This document shows, piece by piece, positions 8,839-17,098 of a stretch of 64,000 nt of DNA (positions are counted from its first letter, which is position 1; every line of letters starts with the position of its first letter). The notes beneath the pieces are model-generated. The model did not search any database. It had not been told where the DNA came from and worked only from the letters and a program-made list of their open reading frames with translations. The stretch spans positions 1 to 64,000 of the forward strand of contig CAWGOJ010000008.1 in the NCBI GenBank assembly GCA_963824195.1, given 5' to 3'. Source of the DNA: Bog-473 sp963824195 (lineage in GTDB: Bacteria; Actinomycetota; Acidimicrobiia; Acidimicrobiales; RAAP-2). Both the position numbers and the translations under genes were made by a program.

Positions 8839-10247
8839 GGTGCAGTCCCCTTCCCGTGAGCGCGAGCATTGTCTCGCCGAACGTCTCGGAGAGCGAAGGG
8901 TGCGGCTGAATGAACTGGGCCACCTCTTCAGGGAAGGCCTCCCAGTTGACCGCCAGGTAGCCGGCGCCGAGCTGCTCGGTCACCCACGGGCCGGCCATGT
9001 GCACGCCCAGGACTCTCCCCGCCGACCCGTCGGGCCGCCGTTCGGCGATGATCTTCACGACCCCCTCGGTGTCCCCGATGATCTGGGCGCGGCTGTTGCC
9101 GCCGAACGGGTCCTTCTTGGTCACCACGTCGATCCCGGCGGCCTCGGCCTGAGCCTCGGTCAGGCCGCAGAAGGCGACCTCGGGGTGGCAGTAGATGGCC
9201 CAGGGCACCTTGGCGTTGTCCACCGGCACCACCGGCTCGCCCAGCATGCCCTTGACCGCGACGATGGCCTCGGCGAACCCGACGTGGGCCAGCTGCGGCG
9301 TGTTCGCCACGATGTCACCCACGGCCCACACGCCCGCCTCGCCGGTGCGTTGGTACTCGTCCGCGACCACAAAGCCACGCTCTTCGATGGTGACGGCGAC
9401 CCCGTCCGCCACCAGCCCCTCGGTGCGGGGACGCCGGCCGACCGAGACGCACGATGGCCTCGACATCCCAGCTCTGGTCCCCCGCCCGCACGGTGGTGAC
9501 GTTCCCGTCCTTGGCCGGCGTGTGGCCCTCGACGGCCGTGCCCGTGAAGATGTCGATGCCGCGCTTCTTGAACGACCGCGCCACCAGGCGGATGATGTCG
9601 TCGTCGCAGCCGGTGAGGATGGTGTCGAGCGCCTCGATGATCGTCACCTTGGTGCCGAGGTCCGCCAGGAGCGACGCGAACTCGCACCCGATGACACCGC
9701 CGCCGATGACGGCCACCGAGGCCGGCAGCTCCTTAAGGTCGAGGAATTCGTCCGATGTCATGACCCAGCGACCGTCGACCTCGAACCCGGGCAGCGTCCG
9801 CGGCACCGAACCGGCGGCCAGGACGACGTTGCGGCCGACCACGACGCGGCCGGCATCCTCCCCGTCGGTCACCTCGACGTGACGGCCACTCTTGAGGGTC
9901 CCCGTCCCGGTGAGGATCGTGACCTTGCGCCCCTTGAGCAGGCCCGACAGACCCTTGAACAGCTTGTCGACCACGCTGTTCTTGCGATCCTGGCTTCTCG
10001 AGAAGTCCACGGACACGTCCGCCACGTCGATGCCGAACTCCTTGGAGTCCCCGATCGTCCGGCGGACAGCGGCGGTCTCGAGGAACTCCTTGGCCGGGAT
10101 GCAGCCGCGGTGCAGGCAGGTCCCGCCGACCTTGTCCCGCTCGACGATGGCCACCGACAGGCCGGCCGCGGCGGCGTAGAGCGCGGTGGCGTACCCGCCC
10201 GGCCCGCCACCGACCACGACGACGTCGAACTCTTCCTCGGTGCCCAT
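8831..10247 (-). CDS. lpdA: Dihydrolipoamide dehydrogenase (E3), frameshifted
   Basis: FAD enzyme reoxidising dihydrolipoamide with NAD. ATG 10247 begins GTEEEFDVVVVGGGPGG, the FAD-binding fold. The redox disulfide is C-x4-C in GGTCLHRGCIP. The NAD fold follows at VAVIGGGVIGCEFAS. The C-terminus has AVGDIV and the HPSLSE motif with the catalytic His-Glu pair. The reading frame breaks at about 9450: removing one base from GTGCGTCTCGGTC joins VEAIV to VSVGRRPRTEGL, as expected for the family. The repaired product is about 472 residues, normal for E3. It heads the minus-strand lpd-E2-lipBA operon. One indel in an essential gene suggests a sequence error. Confidence 0.88.
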
Positions 10248-10406
10248 CGCCCGTCCTCTTCCTGTGTCTTCACGAGGTTCGTCCGGCGCGCTCGGCCTCC
10301 CCGAAACTTCCCGATCGCACCGGCCGGAGTCCTCTCGGCGCTCCACGCGTGCTACCCAGGCAGCCTACCGTTCGCACCGCGGTACCAAGGCCGGTGACGG
10401 CGTCGG

Positions 10407-10871
10407 CTACCCGCTCGTGCCGGTGCCTGCATCGGCCGCCAGGGTGGCCAGCTCGTCCACCCGATCGTTCCAGCGGTCACCGGAGTGACCCTTGACCCAG
10501 CGGAATCTGACGTCGACGTCAGTCGCGAGCGCGAGCTCAATCAGCGGCTCCCACAGGTCGCGGTTCGCGACCGGCTTGTTCTGCGAGTTCTTCCAATTGC
10601 GGCGCTGCCATCCCTTCCACCAGCCGTCCGTGAAGCACTTGACGACGTAGGTGGAGTCGCTGACCACCTCTATCGCGGCGGGCGCCTCGGGGGTCAGGGC
10701 CCGCAGGGCCTCGAGTGCCGCGGTGATCTCCATACGCTGATTGGTGGTGTGGGCCTCGGCGCCGCTGGCGTAACGCCCCTCTGGTACGGCCCACGCCCAC
10801 CCGCCCGGGCCCGGGTTCCCCCGGCACGCGCCGTCGGTGTACACGATGACCGGGGCACCGTCGCGACGCAT
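10407..10871 (-). CDS. rnhA: Ribonuclease HI
   Basis: Degrades the RNA strand of RNA-DNA hybrids; 154 residues, the usual size for bacterial RNase HI. Metal-binding acidic residues are visible in order: Asp in VYTDGACRGNPGPGGW, Glu in QRMEITAALEAL, Asp in VSDSTYV and Asp in WNDRVDELA. The mobile-loop histidine is in VKGHSGD. It sits between lpd and the divergent aceE; ATG 10871 lies 65 bases from the aceE start, so the two share a short promoter region. Confidence 0.95.
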   Translation of the reverse strand: MRRDGAPVIVYTDGACRGNPGPGGWAWAVPEGRYASGAEAHTTNQRMEITAALEALRALTPEAPAAIEVVSDSTYVVKCFTDGWWKGWQRRNWKNSQNKPVANRDLWEPLIELALATDVDVRFRWVKGHSGDRWNDRVDELATLAADAGTGTSG

Positions 10872-10936
10872 GCCAAATGTGTAACAGGCGCGACCGGTGG
10901 TCGTGGTGCTCCCCTTCCTGCCGGTACCGTGGGGAA

Positions 10937-13642
10937 ATGCTGTTCGACGGGATCAGTCACCAGGTTCCCGACACGGACCCCGGGGAGACCGAGGAGTGGC
11001 TCGAGTCCTTCGACGCCATCGTCGACGCCCGGGGACGGTCCAGGGCGCGCTACCTGCTCATGAAGTTGTTGGAGCGGGCGCGCACCAAACAGGTCGACTT
11101 CCCGGCCACGGTCTCGACGCCCTACGTCAACACGATCCCGGCCGACGCGGAACCCTGGTTCCCCGGCGACGAGTACCAGGAGCGCCGCATCCGCGCCTAC
11201 ATCAGGTGGAACGCCGCCGCCATGGTGATACGGGCCAACACGCGCACCGAGGGCGTCGGCGGGCACCTGTCCACCTACGCCAGCTCGGCGGCGCTCTACG
11301 AGGTCGGCTTCAACCACTTCTTCCGGGGCAAGGCCGACGGCGGCTTCGGGGACCAGGTCTTCTTCCAGGGGCACGCGGCGCCCGGAATTTACGCGCGAGC
11401 CTACGTGGAGGGGCGCCTGAGCGAGGCGGAGCTCGACAACTACCGCCACGAGGTCGGCGGCGACGGCCTCCCGAGCTACCCCCACCCCCGGTCGCTGCCC
11501 TGCTTCTGGGAGTTCCCGACGGTGTCCATGGGTCTGGGGCCCATCTCGGCCATCTACCAGGCGCACGTGAACCGGTACCTGAACCTGCGCCGCCTCGTCG
11601 ACACCTCCGCCAGCAGGGTGTGGTGCTTCGTCGGAGACGGGGAGATGGACGAGCCCGAGTCCATCGGCGCTCTCGGCGTGGCCGGCCGCGAGCACCTCGA
11701 CAACCTCATCTTCGTTGTGAACTGCAACCTGCAGCGCCTCGACGGCCCGGTGAGGGGGAACGGCAAGATCATCCAGGAGCTCGAGGCGGTGTTCCGCGGC
11801 GCCGGCTGGAACGTGATCAAGGTGATCTGGGGCTCGCGCTGGGACGCGCTCCTGGCCCGCGACGTCGACGGCGTACTGCTCGACCGCATGAACACCACCG
11901 TGGACGGCGAGTACCAGAAGCTGGCCACGGAGTCCGGCGCCTACATCCGGGAGCACTTCTTCGGCCCCGACCCCCGCCTGCGCAAGATGGTCGAGGACCT
12001 CAGCGACGACGAGCTCGTCTCGCTCCCCCGCGGCGGGCACGACTACCGCAAGCTCTATGCCGCCTACAAGCTGGCCACCGAGCAGAACGGCGCGCCGACC
12101 GCCATCCTGGCCAAGACGATCAAGGGGTGGACGCTCGGCCCCGAGATCGAGGCGCGCAACGCCACCCACCAGATCAAGAAGATGACCAAGGCGCAGCTGC
12201 GCGCCCTGCGCGACCGGCTGTACCTGACCGACGACATCCCCGACGAGGTGCTCGAGGGTGATCCGCCCTACATCCGCCCGGCCGAGGGCTCCGACGCGAT
12301 GGAGTACCTAAGGGCCCGGGGCCGCGTGCTCGACGGGCCGGTGCCGATCCGCGTCGTGCGCCCCGCCCCACCCCAGCGGCCCGACGCCAAGGTCTTCGAG
12401 GAGTTCGCGGCGGGCTCGGGGTCACAGTCGGTCTCCACCACCATGGTCTTCACCCGCCTCCTGCGGAACCTCGTGCGCGACCCGACCGTAGGATCGCTCG
12501 TCGCCCCGATCGTCTCCGACGAGGCCAGGACCTTCGGGCTGGAACCGCTCATCGCCGAGGCAAAGATCTACGCGCCCGACGGCCAGCACTACGTGCCGGT
12601 AGACGCCGACCTGCCGCTGCACTACGCCGAGAGCTCCTCGGGGCAGGTCCTCCAGGAGGGGATCACCGAGGCCGGCGCGCTGGCGTCGTTCACCGCGCTG
12701 GCCACGGCGTACGCCACCTGGGGCCAGCCCATGGTGCCGGTCTTCCTCTTCTATTCCATGTTCGGGTTCCAGCGTGTCGGCGACCTGGCCTGGGCCCTGG
12801 GCGACATGCGCGGCCGGGGCATCCTGGCGGGCTGCACGGCTGGGCGCACCACGCTCCAGGGCGAGGGGCTCCAGCACGACGACGGCCAGTCGCCGCTGCT
12901 CGCCTCCACCAACCCGGCGGCCACGGTCTACGACGCCTCGTTCGCCTACGAGGTGGCCACCATCGTGGAGGCCGCCGTCACCGAGATGCTGGGGCCGGAC
13001 CCCAAGGACCGCTTCTGGTACCTCACGCTGTACAACGAGAACTACGCGATGCCGGCGCTGCCCGAGGGGGACCAGGGGGCGGCCATCCGCAAGGGCATCA
13101 TCGACGGCGCCTACCGATTCGCTGCGGCACCCGAGGTGCCCGGCGACCTACGGGCGTCGCTGTGCTTCTCCGGCCCGATGTGGAGCATCGCCATGGAGAC
13201 CCGGCGCATCCTCGCCGAGCGCTACGGCGTGGGGGCCGACGCCTGGGCCGTGACCTCGTGGACCAGCTTGCGCACGGACGCGCTCGAGGCGGAGCGCTGG
13301 AACCGGCTCCACCCCGATGCGGAGCCTCGCAGGGCGCTGGTCACGGAAGCCCTCGGCTCGGGCCCCGATCCCGTCGTCGCCATCACGGACTACATGCGCG
13401 CTGTGCCCGACCAGGTGGCGCGCTTCGTGGACCGCCCCTACACGTCGCTCGGGACCGACGGGTTCGGCCGCTCCGACGCCCGGACCGCCCTGCGGTCGTA
13501 CTTCGAGGTCGACGCCGCCCACCTCGTCGTCGCCGTGCTGCAGCAGCTGGCCTTGGGTGGACGCGTCGCCCCCACGGTCGTGGCCGGGGCGATCGCCGAC
13601 CTCGGCATCGACCCGTCGCGCGTGGCCCCGTTCACGATGTGA
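10937..13642 (+). CDS. aceE: Pyruvate dehydrogenase E1, homodimeric (AceE)
   Basis: Thiamine-diphosphate enzyme decarboxylating pyruvate and acetylating the E2 lipoyl group. The ATG at 10937 gives 901 residues, normal for the fused homodimeric AceE of actinobacteria. The ThDP motif starts GDGEMDEPES near residue 232 and closes with VVNCNLQRLDGP. The family signature ESSSGQVLQEGITEAG is near 560-575. An in-frame ATG 60 bases upstream would add a non-conserved, Cys/Arg-rich leader and is rejected. It is transcribed away from rnhA, with the E2, E3 and lipoate genes behind that gene. Confidence 0.96.
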   Translation: MLFDGISHQVPDTDPGETEEWLESFDAIVDARGRSRARYLLMKLLERARTKQVDFPATVSTPYVNTIPADAEPWFPGDEYQERRIRAYIRWNAAAMVIRANTRTEGVGGHLSTYASSAALYEVGFNHFFRGKADGGFGDQVFFQGHAAPGIYARAYVEGRLSEAELDNYRHEVGGDGLPSYPHPRSLPCFWEFPTVSMGLGPISAIYQAHVNRYLNLRRLVDTSASRVWCFVGDGEMDEPESIGALGVAGREHLDNLIFVVNCNLQRLDGPVRGNGKIIQELEAVFRGAGWNVIKVIWGSRWDALLARDVDGVLLDRMNTTVDGEYQKLATESGAYIREHFFGPDPRLRKMVEDLSDDELVSLPRGGHDYRKLYAAYKLATEQNGAPTAILAKTIKGWTLGPEIEARNATHQIKKMTKAQLRALRDRLYLTDDIPDEVLEGDPPYIRPAEGSDAMEYLRARGRVLDGPVPIRVVRPAPPQRPDAKVFEEFAAGSGSQSVSTTMVFTRLLRNLVRDPTVGSLVAPIVSDEARTFGLEPLIAEAKIYAPDGQHYVPVDADLPLHYAESSSGQVLQEGITEAGALASFTALATAYATWGQPMVPVFLFYSMFGFQRVGDLAWALGDMRGRGILAGCTAGRTTLQGEGLQHDDGQSPLLASTNPAATVYDASFAYEVATIVEAAVTEMLGPDPKDRFWYLTLYNENYAMPALPEGDQGAAIRKGIIDGAYRFAAAPEVPGDLRASLCFSGPMWSIAMETRRILAERYGVGADAWAVTSWTSLRTDALEAERWNRLHPDAEPRRALVTEALGSGPDPVVAITDYMRAVPDQVARFVDRPYTSLGTDGFGRSDARTALRSYFEVDAAHLVVAVLQQLALGGRVAPTVVAGAIADLGIDPSRVAPFTM

Positions 13643-13649
13643 GCCCTCC

Positions 13650-13883
13650 TCACGAGGTGAGCAGGACGACGAAGGCGGCCAACGACTCCTCTGTCGGGCA
13701 CGGTCAACGAGAGCGTGCGGCTGTCCGCCGCGGGGCCGATGGCGACGTCGAAGAAGGCGCAGCACCGCTTCACGCGCTGACCGAGCGACGACGTGACGAG
13801 CGCCCGCCAGTCGTCGATCCGCTCCGCCAGCGATCCGCGCCCAGACCGCAGGTGATGGGGATCGGCTCGCGCTCGGGCGTCAT
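13650..13883 (-). pseudogene. Decayed remnant of small CC-x-FF protein
   Basis: ATG 13883 overlaps the stop of the DinB-type gene (ATGA), so the two were once coupled. The start MTPEREPIPITC is in one frame. The next part, GSLAERIDDWRALVTS followed by LGQRVKRCCAFFDVAIG, is in another. The end EESLAAFVVLLTS, stopping at 13650, requires a further shift near 13700. The middle also looks shortened, because WRALVTSS runs directly into the LGQR-CC-FF segment, which in similar proteins is separated by about 25 residues. The family, known to me only as small conserved proteins with a CCxFF motif, has no assigned function. Two shifts plus a deletion argue for true decay. Confidence 0.5.
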
Positions 13884-14380
13884 CGCCTCGCCCCCGCCAC
13901 CAGCGCGTCCCGGGTGATCTGCATGTGGCCCAGATGCTGGAACAGCTCCTCGAGGATGTGGATCAGTGCCGCGCCCTTGACCCGGGTGTAGGGCACGGGA
14001 TCGTCGGGATCGGACCGCACGCCGACGGGAACGGCCATCGCGTGCAGCCCGACGATGTCCTCGCGCAGCCGCCGGCGGGCGTGCTCGGTGCGCCGCAGCA
14101 GCTCGGCCACATTCCCGCTCGCACTGAACTCGGCCGCGCGCTCGCGCCGCACCGGGCGTTCCGCCACGGTCGCACCGCCCCAGTACTCCATGACGCCCAG
14201 GCAGTGGGTCAGGATTACGAAAGCGGAGTTGCCGCCGCGAAACGGTGGCCGCCGGTTGGCGAGGTCGTCGCCGAGCTCCTCGACGATACCGGCCATCTGC
14301 CCCAGCGCGAGGTCGACGAACCACATGTAGTCCGTGGCCGACACGGCCACGGCCCCGTCGTCAGTGCGCGACCCAGGCAT
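13880..14380 (-). CDS. DinB/mycothiol-dependent isomerase-like four-helix protein
   Basis: A 166-residue protein of the DinB-like four-helix fold (DUF664-like), which often binds a metal through three histidines and may use mycothiol in actinobacteria. Candidate ligands are the His in ILTHCLGVMEYW and the two in EELFQHLGHMQITRD. The given ATG overlaps the Rrf2 gene end by 20 bases; GTG codons at 14350 and 14344 are plausible later starts, since SATDYMWFVDLALGQM is where conserved sequence begins. It is in a minus-strand operon downstream of the Rrf2 regulator. The substrate is unknown. Confidence 0.75.
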   Translation of the reverse strand: MPGSRTDDGAVAVSATDYMWFVDLALGQMAGIVEELGDDLANRRPPFRGGNSAFVILTHCLGVMEYWGGATVAERPVRRERAAEFSASGNVAELLRRTEHARRRLREDIVGLHAMAVPVGVRSDPDDPVPYTRVKGAALIHILEELFQHLGHMQITRDALVAGARR

Positions 14381-14813
14381 CGGGGTCGGTCACCAGCTTC
14401 TGTACGTGCGGGGGCAGCTTGCCCGAAATGACATCGGTCAGGGTGATCTTCTCGAGCACCATGCGCAGGCTGGCGCGGACCGCCACCCAGACCTGTTGGA
14501 GGTTCTCGGCCGCGCCGTCGTAGCTGGTAGCCTCGGGCCGGAACCCGCGGACCTCGGCCAGCGGGCCGTCGAGGGCGCGGATGACGTCGGCGATGGTGAT
14601 GGCACTGGGCTCCCGGGCCAGCCGGTAGCCGCCCTCGGCGCCGCGCTGGCTGGCCACGACGCCGGCCCGCCGCAGGTCGGCCAGGATGGCGCCGAGGAAG
14701 CGGGGTGGGAGGCCCTGCTCCCCGGCCAGGTACTCGGCCGTCTGGGGCGTCCCGGCGGCGGCCAGCGCGAGCAGGGCGCGGATTCCGTAGTCGACCTTGG
14801 CCGGGATGTGCAT
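14361..14813 (-). CDS. Rrf2-family transcriptional regulator without cysteines
   Basis: A 150-residue winged-helix regulator of the Rrf2 family. The N-terminus begins HIPAKVDYGIRALLALA and continues with the recognition region LPPRFLGAILADLRRAGVVASQRGAEGGYRL, then the family segment ITIADVIRALDGPLAEVRG. IscR and similar members hold an Fe-S cluster with three cysteines, but this protein has none. It therefore either senses something else or uses other ligands. It is the only regulator of the Fe-S/redox family in the window and lies about 4 kb from the suf genes, a possible but unproven target. Confidence 0.88.
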   Translation of the reverse strand: MHIPAKVDYGIRALLALAAAGTPQTAEYLAGEQGLPPRFLGAILADLRRAGVVASQRGAEGGYRLAREPSAITIADVIRALDGPLAEVRGFRPEATSYDGAAENLQQVWVAVRASLRMVLEKITLTDVISGKLPPHVQKLVTDPDAWVAH

Positions 14814-14873
14814 GGCGAGAGTCTGCCCGCGTCACGGCGCCGGGGCACGCCGGCGCCGTGAAAAGATCTCCCC

Positions 14874-15455
14874 ATGGCACGGAACGCACTGCACCTCACC
14901 GGCGACGCCGAGGCCGACGCGGTGCTCAGCCGCGACGCGTTGGCCCTGCTCATCGGGATGGTGCTGGACCAGCAGGTGACCATGGAGAAGGCCTTCTCGT
15001 CGCCGGCAGAGCTGGCACGGCGGCTGGGTGGCTCCCTCGACGCGGCGTCCATTGCGGCCATGGAGCCCGAGGAGCTCGCCACCGTCTTCAAGGAGCGCCC
15101 CGCCCTGCACCGCTTCCCCGGGTCGATGGCCGGGCGGGTGCAACAGGTGAGCCGCGCCGTCGTCGAGGACTACGGCGGCAAGGCCGATGCGATCTGGAAG
15201 GGCGCCCGGAGCGGCGAGGAGCTGGTGGGCCGGCTGAAGTCCCTGCCCGGCTTCGGGGAGCAGAAGTCGAAGATCTTCGCCGCGCTGCTCGGCAAGCAGC
15301 TCGGCGTGCGCCCCGAGGGATGGCGGGAGGCCACCGCCCCCTACGGCGGAGAGGGGACCTTCCTTTCGGTGGCCGACATCACCGATGCCAGCAGCCTGGA
15401 GAAGGTGAGGGCCACCAAGAAGGCTATGAAGGCGCGGGCGCGCAGCGGGGCGTGA
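14874..15455 (+). CDS. HhH-GPD base-excision repair glycosylase-like protein
   Basis: A 193-residue helix-hairpin-helix protein. The region beginning DALALLIGMVLDQQVTMEKAF matches the N-terminal part of HhH-GPD DNA glycosylases. The hairpin is LPGFGEQKSKIFAALLGKQLG near residues 124-144. There is no C-terminal FeS cysteine cluster. Actinobacterial homologues are annotated as HhH-GPD-type base excision repair proteins; the lesion recognised is not known. The stop overlaps the thiE start (GTGA), so it is coupled to thiE. The ATG is 60 bases from the divergent Rrf2 gene. Confidence 0.8.
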   Translation: MARNALHLTGDAEADAVLSRDALALLIGMVLDQQVTMEKAFSSPAELARRLGGSLDAASIAAMEPEELATVFKERPALHRFPGSMAGRVQQVSRAVVEDYGGKADAIWKGARSGEELVGRLKSLPGFGEQKSKIFAALLGKQLGVRPEGWREATAPYGGEGTFLSVADITDASSLEKVRATKKAMKARARSGA

Positions 15456-16102
15456 CCACCGGAGGGGACCTCTCGGGTCGTCGCCTCTACCTCTGCACGC
15501 CGGACCGTCCCGACCTGGCCGACTTCCTCGCCGCGTGCATCGAGGGCGGCGTCGACGTGGTCCAGCTGCGCGACAAGGACCTCGACGCCCGGCTGCTGAT
15601 CGCCCGGGCAGGCGTGGCGGCCGAGGTGTGCCGTGCGCACGGCGTGCCCTTCGTGCTCAACGACCGGCCTGACCTCGCGCTCGAGGTAGGCGCCGACGGC
15701 GTCCACGTAGGGCAGGACGACGCACCGGTCTCGCTGGCGCGACGCATCCTGGGCCCCGGGGCGATCGTCGGGCTCTCCACCCACACCGAATCGGACCTGG
15801 CCGCCGCAGCGGCCGAGGACGTGAGCTACATCTCGGCCGGACCGGTCGAGGCGACGCCGACCAAGCCGGGCCGGGCGGGCACGGGCGTGGGCTACGTCAG
15901 TCTGGCCAGCGCACGATCCAGCGTTCCCGTCTTCGTGACGGGCGGTGTGACGCCGGAGAGAATCCCTGCGCTGACGTCCGCCGGTGTCCGCCATTTCGTG
16001 GTGGTGCGCTTTCTGACCCGAGCCGCCGACGCGCATCGCGCGGCTCGAGCGCTGCGCGATGCGATCGATTCAGCGTTGAGTAGCGACCCATCGGCGGGGT
16101 GA
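15452..16102 (+). CDS. thiE: Thiamine-phosphate synthase
   Basis: Joins the pyrimidine and thiazole phosphates into thiamine phosphate. GTG 15452 overlaps the previous stop and gives 216 residues, the family length. TIM-barrel signatures are clear: GVDVVQLRDKD (pyrophosphate-binding), VPFVLNDRPDLALEVGADGVHVGQ with the Mg-binding Asp, GLSTH, and ISAGPVEATPTKPG. VFVTGGVTPERI closes the phosphate site. No other thiamine gene is in the window. The window's pyruvate dehydrogenase E1 is a thiamine-diphosphate user. Confidence 0.95.
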   Translation: MTTGGDLSGRRLYLCTPDRPDLADFLAACIEGGVDVVQLRDKDLDARLLIARAGVAAEVCRAHGVPFVLNDRPDLALEVGADGVHVGQDDAPVSLARRILGPGAIVGLSTHTESDLAAAAAEDVSYISAGPVEATPTKPGRAGTGVGYVSLASARSSVPVFVTGGVTPERIPALTSAGVRHFVVVRFLTRAADAHRAARALRDAIDSALSSDPSAG

Positions 16103-16347
16103 CCTCGACGGGCTCCGGCGCGCCGGACGAGCGGCGGGCCGGAGCCTGCTCGCTCGTCGCGGCCTGGGGCCCCGACGGGAGCGACGTCGCCAAGAATCCC
16201 TGGTCCAGCGTGGTCATCCCCGCCCCGGAGATCTCGACCACCACGGTGAAGGGCGTCGCTGCCCCGTCGGCCATGATTTCTTCTCGGAACGAGGGGCGCC
16301 GCCCTTGAGCGCGCTCTCAGACGCCACGGGCGGGAGGCTTGGGCCCC
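16103..16347. other. Intergenic stretch with a doubtful small ORF
   Basis: No recognised gene. On the minus strand an ATG at 16274, preceded by a weak purine-rich GAGAAG, opens a frame that begins MADGAATPFTVVVEISGAGM. That frame runs on to 15897 across the thiE 3' end. I see no family resemblance and the overlap with thiE makes it unlikely, though a short protein cannot be excluded. Confidence 0.3.
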
Positions 16348-17097
16348 CTAGTGACGACGCTCGAGCCAGCCCGCCAGGATGGCGATCACCCTGGGATCGG
16401 CCCGCAGCCAGTGGCCCGCACCGAGGACGACGTGCAGCTCCGAGGGCCCCGTGGCCGCGTCGGCAAGGGCACGGGCATCGGCCAGGGGGACGTCGGGGTC
16501 GTCGGACCCGTGGACCATCAGGAGCGGCCTGCCCTTGAGGAGGGCGGCGTCCTCGGCCGGGTGGAGAACGGAGAGCTCCTTGGCCCAGGCCTCCGGGGAG
16601 GCCGGGAACCCGGGCGTCGTGATCAGGCCGTTCTGCCGGCAGCGGGCGAGGAGGTCCCCGGGGTCACGGGCCAGGGACCCGAGGTCGGACGGCGCGCCGA
16701 GGCAGGCGACGCCGGCCACCCGCTCGTCCCCAGCGGCCAGGTGGAGCGCGAGCACGCCGCCGAAGCCGAAGCCGACGACGAGGCGGGGCGAGTCCTCGGG
16801 GATCTCGTTCTCGGCCAGGAACCTCAGGTCGTCCAGCCAGCCCAGCGCCGAGAAATCGCCGGCCGACTCGCCGGCTCCGCGCAGGGCGGCCGTGACCACA
16901 CGCCAGCCCGACTCACGCGTGAGGCGGTCCGCCAGGGCGGGGTACGTGAGCGCTACATCGGCCGCCGAGCCCTTGGGCCGCGGCAGGTCGTGGCAGAGCA
17001 CGACGTGGCCTCGGACCGGTGCGCCCGGGCCGGTGGAGCTCACGTAGGACGAGAGGTCGCCCGCCGGTCCGGGCCGGAGCCTGAATGGCCCCGGCAT
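16348..17097 (-). CDS. Alpha/beta hydrolase-fold protein lacking the nucleophile
   Basis: A 249-residue alpha/beta hydrolase-fold protein. ATG 17097 lies one base after the FadE stop (17099), so the genes are likely co-transcribed. The fold is recognisable: LCHDLPRP oxyanion strand, nucleophile elbow VVGFGFGGVLALHLA, late acid in VHGSDDPDVP and histidine in GAGHWLR. At the nucleophile position, where the family has Ser, Cys or Asp (G-x-S-x-G), the codon is GGC, glycine. Asp and His remain. Either this is a non-catalytic binding or lid protein, or one base (GGC for AGC) is wrong. The substrate is unknown; its context suggests acyl-CoA metabolism. Confidence 0.75.
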   Translation of the reverse strand: MPGPFRLRPGPAGDLSSYVSSTGPGAPVRGHVVLCHDLPRPKGSAADVALTYPALADRLTRESGWRVVTAALRGAGESAGDFSALGWLDDLRFLAENEIPEDSPRLVVGFGFGGVLALHLAAGDERVAGVACLGAPSDLGSLARDPGDLLARCRQNGLITTPGFPASPEAWAKELSVLHPAEDAALLKGRPLLMVHGSDDPDVPLADARALADAATGPSELHVVLGAGHWLRADPRVIAILAGWLERRH

Positions 17098-17098
17098 C

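Noticed and set aside
10694..12169. Minus-strand open frame of 491 codons
   Set aside because: Antisense to aceE, low-complexity Val/Gly/Arg-rich translation with no family resemblance.
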